Shown here one piece after another: positions 4,500 to 5,730 of a stretch of 5,730 bases of DNA. The stretch is taken from contig DASVBJ010000257.1 in NCBI GenBank assembly GCA_036375895.1, positions 1 to 5,730 of the forward strand. The letters are read 5' to 3'. The notes under the pieces are model-generated. The model saw nothing but the letters and a program-made list of their open reading frames with translations. It was not told the origin of the DNA and made no database searches. Position numbers and translations under genes: made by a program. This DNA comes from DASVBJ01 sp036375895 (GTDB lineage Bacteria; Actinomycetota; Actinomycetes; JACCUZ01). Every line of letters begins with the position of its first letter. Positions within the stretch are counted from its first letter, which is position 1.

Positions 4500-5730
4500 C
4501 GGGTCGCCTCGCTGAACTCGTCACGTGGTCGCTGCAGCGACCCGAGGGACACCACGTCCCGCCGGAAGAACAGGGCGAGGGTCCAGTCGAGCACGACCCG
4601 CACCTTCCGGTTGAGGGTGGGCACCCGGCTGACGTGGTAGGTCCGGTGCATGAACCACGCCGGCCAGCCGCGCAGCTTGATGCCGTAGATCTGGGCGACG
4701 CCCTTGTGCAGGCCCAGCGACGCCACCGACCCGGCGTACTTGTGCGCATAGGGCTTGGGCTCGCGCCCGTGCAGGACCAGCGCGAGGTTGTCGCCGAGGC
4801 GACGAGCCTGCCGTACGGCGTGCTGGGCGCTCGGTCCGGTGGTCTTGCCCTGGCCGGCGGTCAGGTCAGGGACCGCCGCGCAGTCACCCGCGGACCAGGC
4901 ACCCTCGGCACCCTCGACCCGCAGGTCCGGCAGGCAGCGCAGCCGGCCGCGGTCGTCGAGCGGCAGGTCGGTCTGCGCGAGCACCGGGTTGGCCTTGACC
5001 CCGGCGGTCCAGACCAGCGTCTCGGCGTCGAACTCGTCGCCGTCGGAGAGCACGATGTGCCCGCCCACGCAGGACTCGAGCCGGGTCTCGAGGCGCACGT
5101 CGATGTTGCGCTTGCGCAGCTCGTCGACGGTGTAGCGGCCGAGATCCTCGCCGACCTCCGGCAGGATCCGCCCGGTCGCCTCGACCAGCACGAACCGCAG
5201 GTCCTCGGCAGACATGTTCGGGTAGTAGCGGGTGGCGTAGCAGGCCATGTCCTCGAGCTCGGCGAGCGCCTCGATGCCGGCGTAGCCGCCACCGACGAAC
5301 ACGAACGTCAGCATGGCCCGGCGTGCGGCGTGGTCGGTGACCGACGTGGCGACGTCGAGCTTCTCCAGCACCTGGTTGCGCAGGCTGATGGCCTCCTCGA
5401 CCTGCTTGAAGCCGATGCCGAGCTCGGCCAGGCCGGGGATCGGCATGGTCCGCGCGATCGAGCCGGGGGCCACGACGATGTGCTCGTAGGTCAGCTCGTA
5501 GGCCTCGCCGCGGGTCGGCTGGATGCGGGCCACCCGGCGGGAGTGCTCCACGGCGACGACCCGGCCGGTGAGGACCTCGCAGTGCCGCAGCACCCGGCGC
5601 AGCGGCACCACGACGTGCCGCGGCTCCACGCTGCCGGCAGCCGCCTCCGGCAGGAACGGCTGGTAGGTCATGTACGAGCGGGGGTCGACCACGATCACCT
5701 CGACGGTGCGGGCCTTCAGCTCACGCTTCA
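4496..5730 (-). CDS. Type II NADH dehydrogenase-like FAD/NAD(P) oxidoreductase, 5' end outside the window
   Basis: This two-dinucleotide-fold flavoprotein resembles NDH-2, which passes electrons from NADH through FAD to membrane quinone without pumping protons. The frame is open to the right edge, so the gene starts outside; the first FAD-binding GxGxxG and about 20-40 residues are missing. The GTG at 5698 is internal (coding continues upstream as KRELKARTVE). Numbering from that GTG, the visible parts are VVDPRSYMTYQPFLPE (3-18, FAD region), VVAPGS (75-80), the NAD-binding GGGYAGIE (136-143), LVWTAGV (228-234), the FAD-closing SAGDCA (269-274), a quinone-region AQHAVRQ (291-297), and a C-terminal amphipathic/hydrophobic tail (321-380, with GWPAWFMH and DWTLALFF) of the type that docks NDH-2 on the membrane. 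The ACT gene overlaps its stop. It differs clearly from mycobacterial Ndh, so another quinone or redox partner is possible. Confidence 0.9.
   Translation of the reverse strand, partial: KRELKARTVEVIVVDPRSYMTYQPFLPEAAAGSVEPRHVVVPLRRVLRHCEVLTGRVVAVEHSRRVARIQPTRGEAYELTYEHIVVAPGSIARTMPIPGLAELGIGFKQVEEAISLRNQVLEKLDVATSVTDHAARRAMLTFVFVGGGYAGIEALAELEDMACYATRYYPNMSAEDLRFVLVEATGRILPEVGEDLGRYTVDELRKRNIDVRLETRLESCVGGHIVLSDGDEFDAETLVWTAGVKANPVLAQTDLPLDDRGRLRCLPDLRVEGAEGAWSAGDCAAVPDLTAGQGKTTGPSAQHAVRQARRLGDNLALVLHGREPKPYAHKYAGSVASLGLHKGVAQIYGIKLRGWPAWFMHRTYHVSRVPTLNRKVRVVLDWTLALFFRRDVVSLGSLQRPRDEFSEATR

Noticed and set aside
3366..4640. Long plus-strand open frame of 424 codons
   Set aside because: It runs antisense through tRNA-Leu, the deformylase and the ACT gene, all of which have clear motifs. 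Its translation is low-complexity Arg/Ala/Ser-rich with no family signature, as expected in GC-rich shadow frames.

Overview
The window comes from a very GC-rich genome (over two-thirds G+C by eye, nearly every third codon position G or C) with GTG starts, a likely leaderless gene and protein families typical of Actinomycetota. The membrane protein, the PPOX-type flavo/deazaflavin enzyme and the particular NADH dehydrogenase branch suggest a Nocardioides-like or related actinobacterium. That placement is inference from remembered family resemblance, not a search result.

Layout from left to right. The 3' five-sixths or so of a thiolase gene (+) runs in from the left edge to 985. A non-coding stretch of about 186 bases (986-1171) follows, with an 18-bp perfect palindrome nested in longer inverted repeats, a 13-bp direct repeat and a G-quadruplex motif. 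Next is a minus-strand gene for a small uncharacterised protein (1172-1585). It is divergent from a plus-strand pair: a small DUF4287-like protein (1689-1919) and a PPOX-class, probably F420-dependent, oxidoreductase (1927-2337). A strong hairpin (2354-2401) separates that pair from a convergent minus-strand Bax inhibitor-1/YccA-like membrane protein (2416-3216), whose upstream region carries a candidate ECF-sigma promoter. A tRNA-Leu(UAA) gene (3336-3417, minus) comes next. The right third is a minus-strand operon running into the window from the right: type II NADH dehydrogenase-like flavoprotein, then a two-ACT-domain GcvR-like protein (ATGA overlap), then peptide deformylase (4-base gap).

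The genes are mostly core metabolism or housekeeping: thiolysis of acyl-CoA, NADH oxidation, amino-acid-sensing regulation, N-terminal formyl removal and leucine decoding. No mobile-element gene, CRISPR array, toxin-antitoxin pair or defence island is visible. I did not find a new multi-gene system. The points most worth a second look are the structured intergenic element after the thiolase gene, the G-quadruplex at the end of the 1172-1585 gene, the ECF-like promoter before the YccA-like gene, and residue changes at conserved positions of the NADH dehydrogenase, deformylase and BI-1 proteins.
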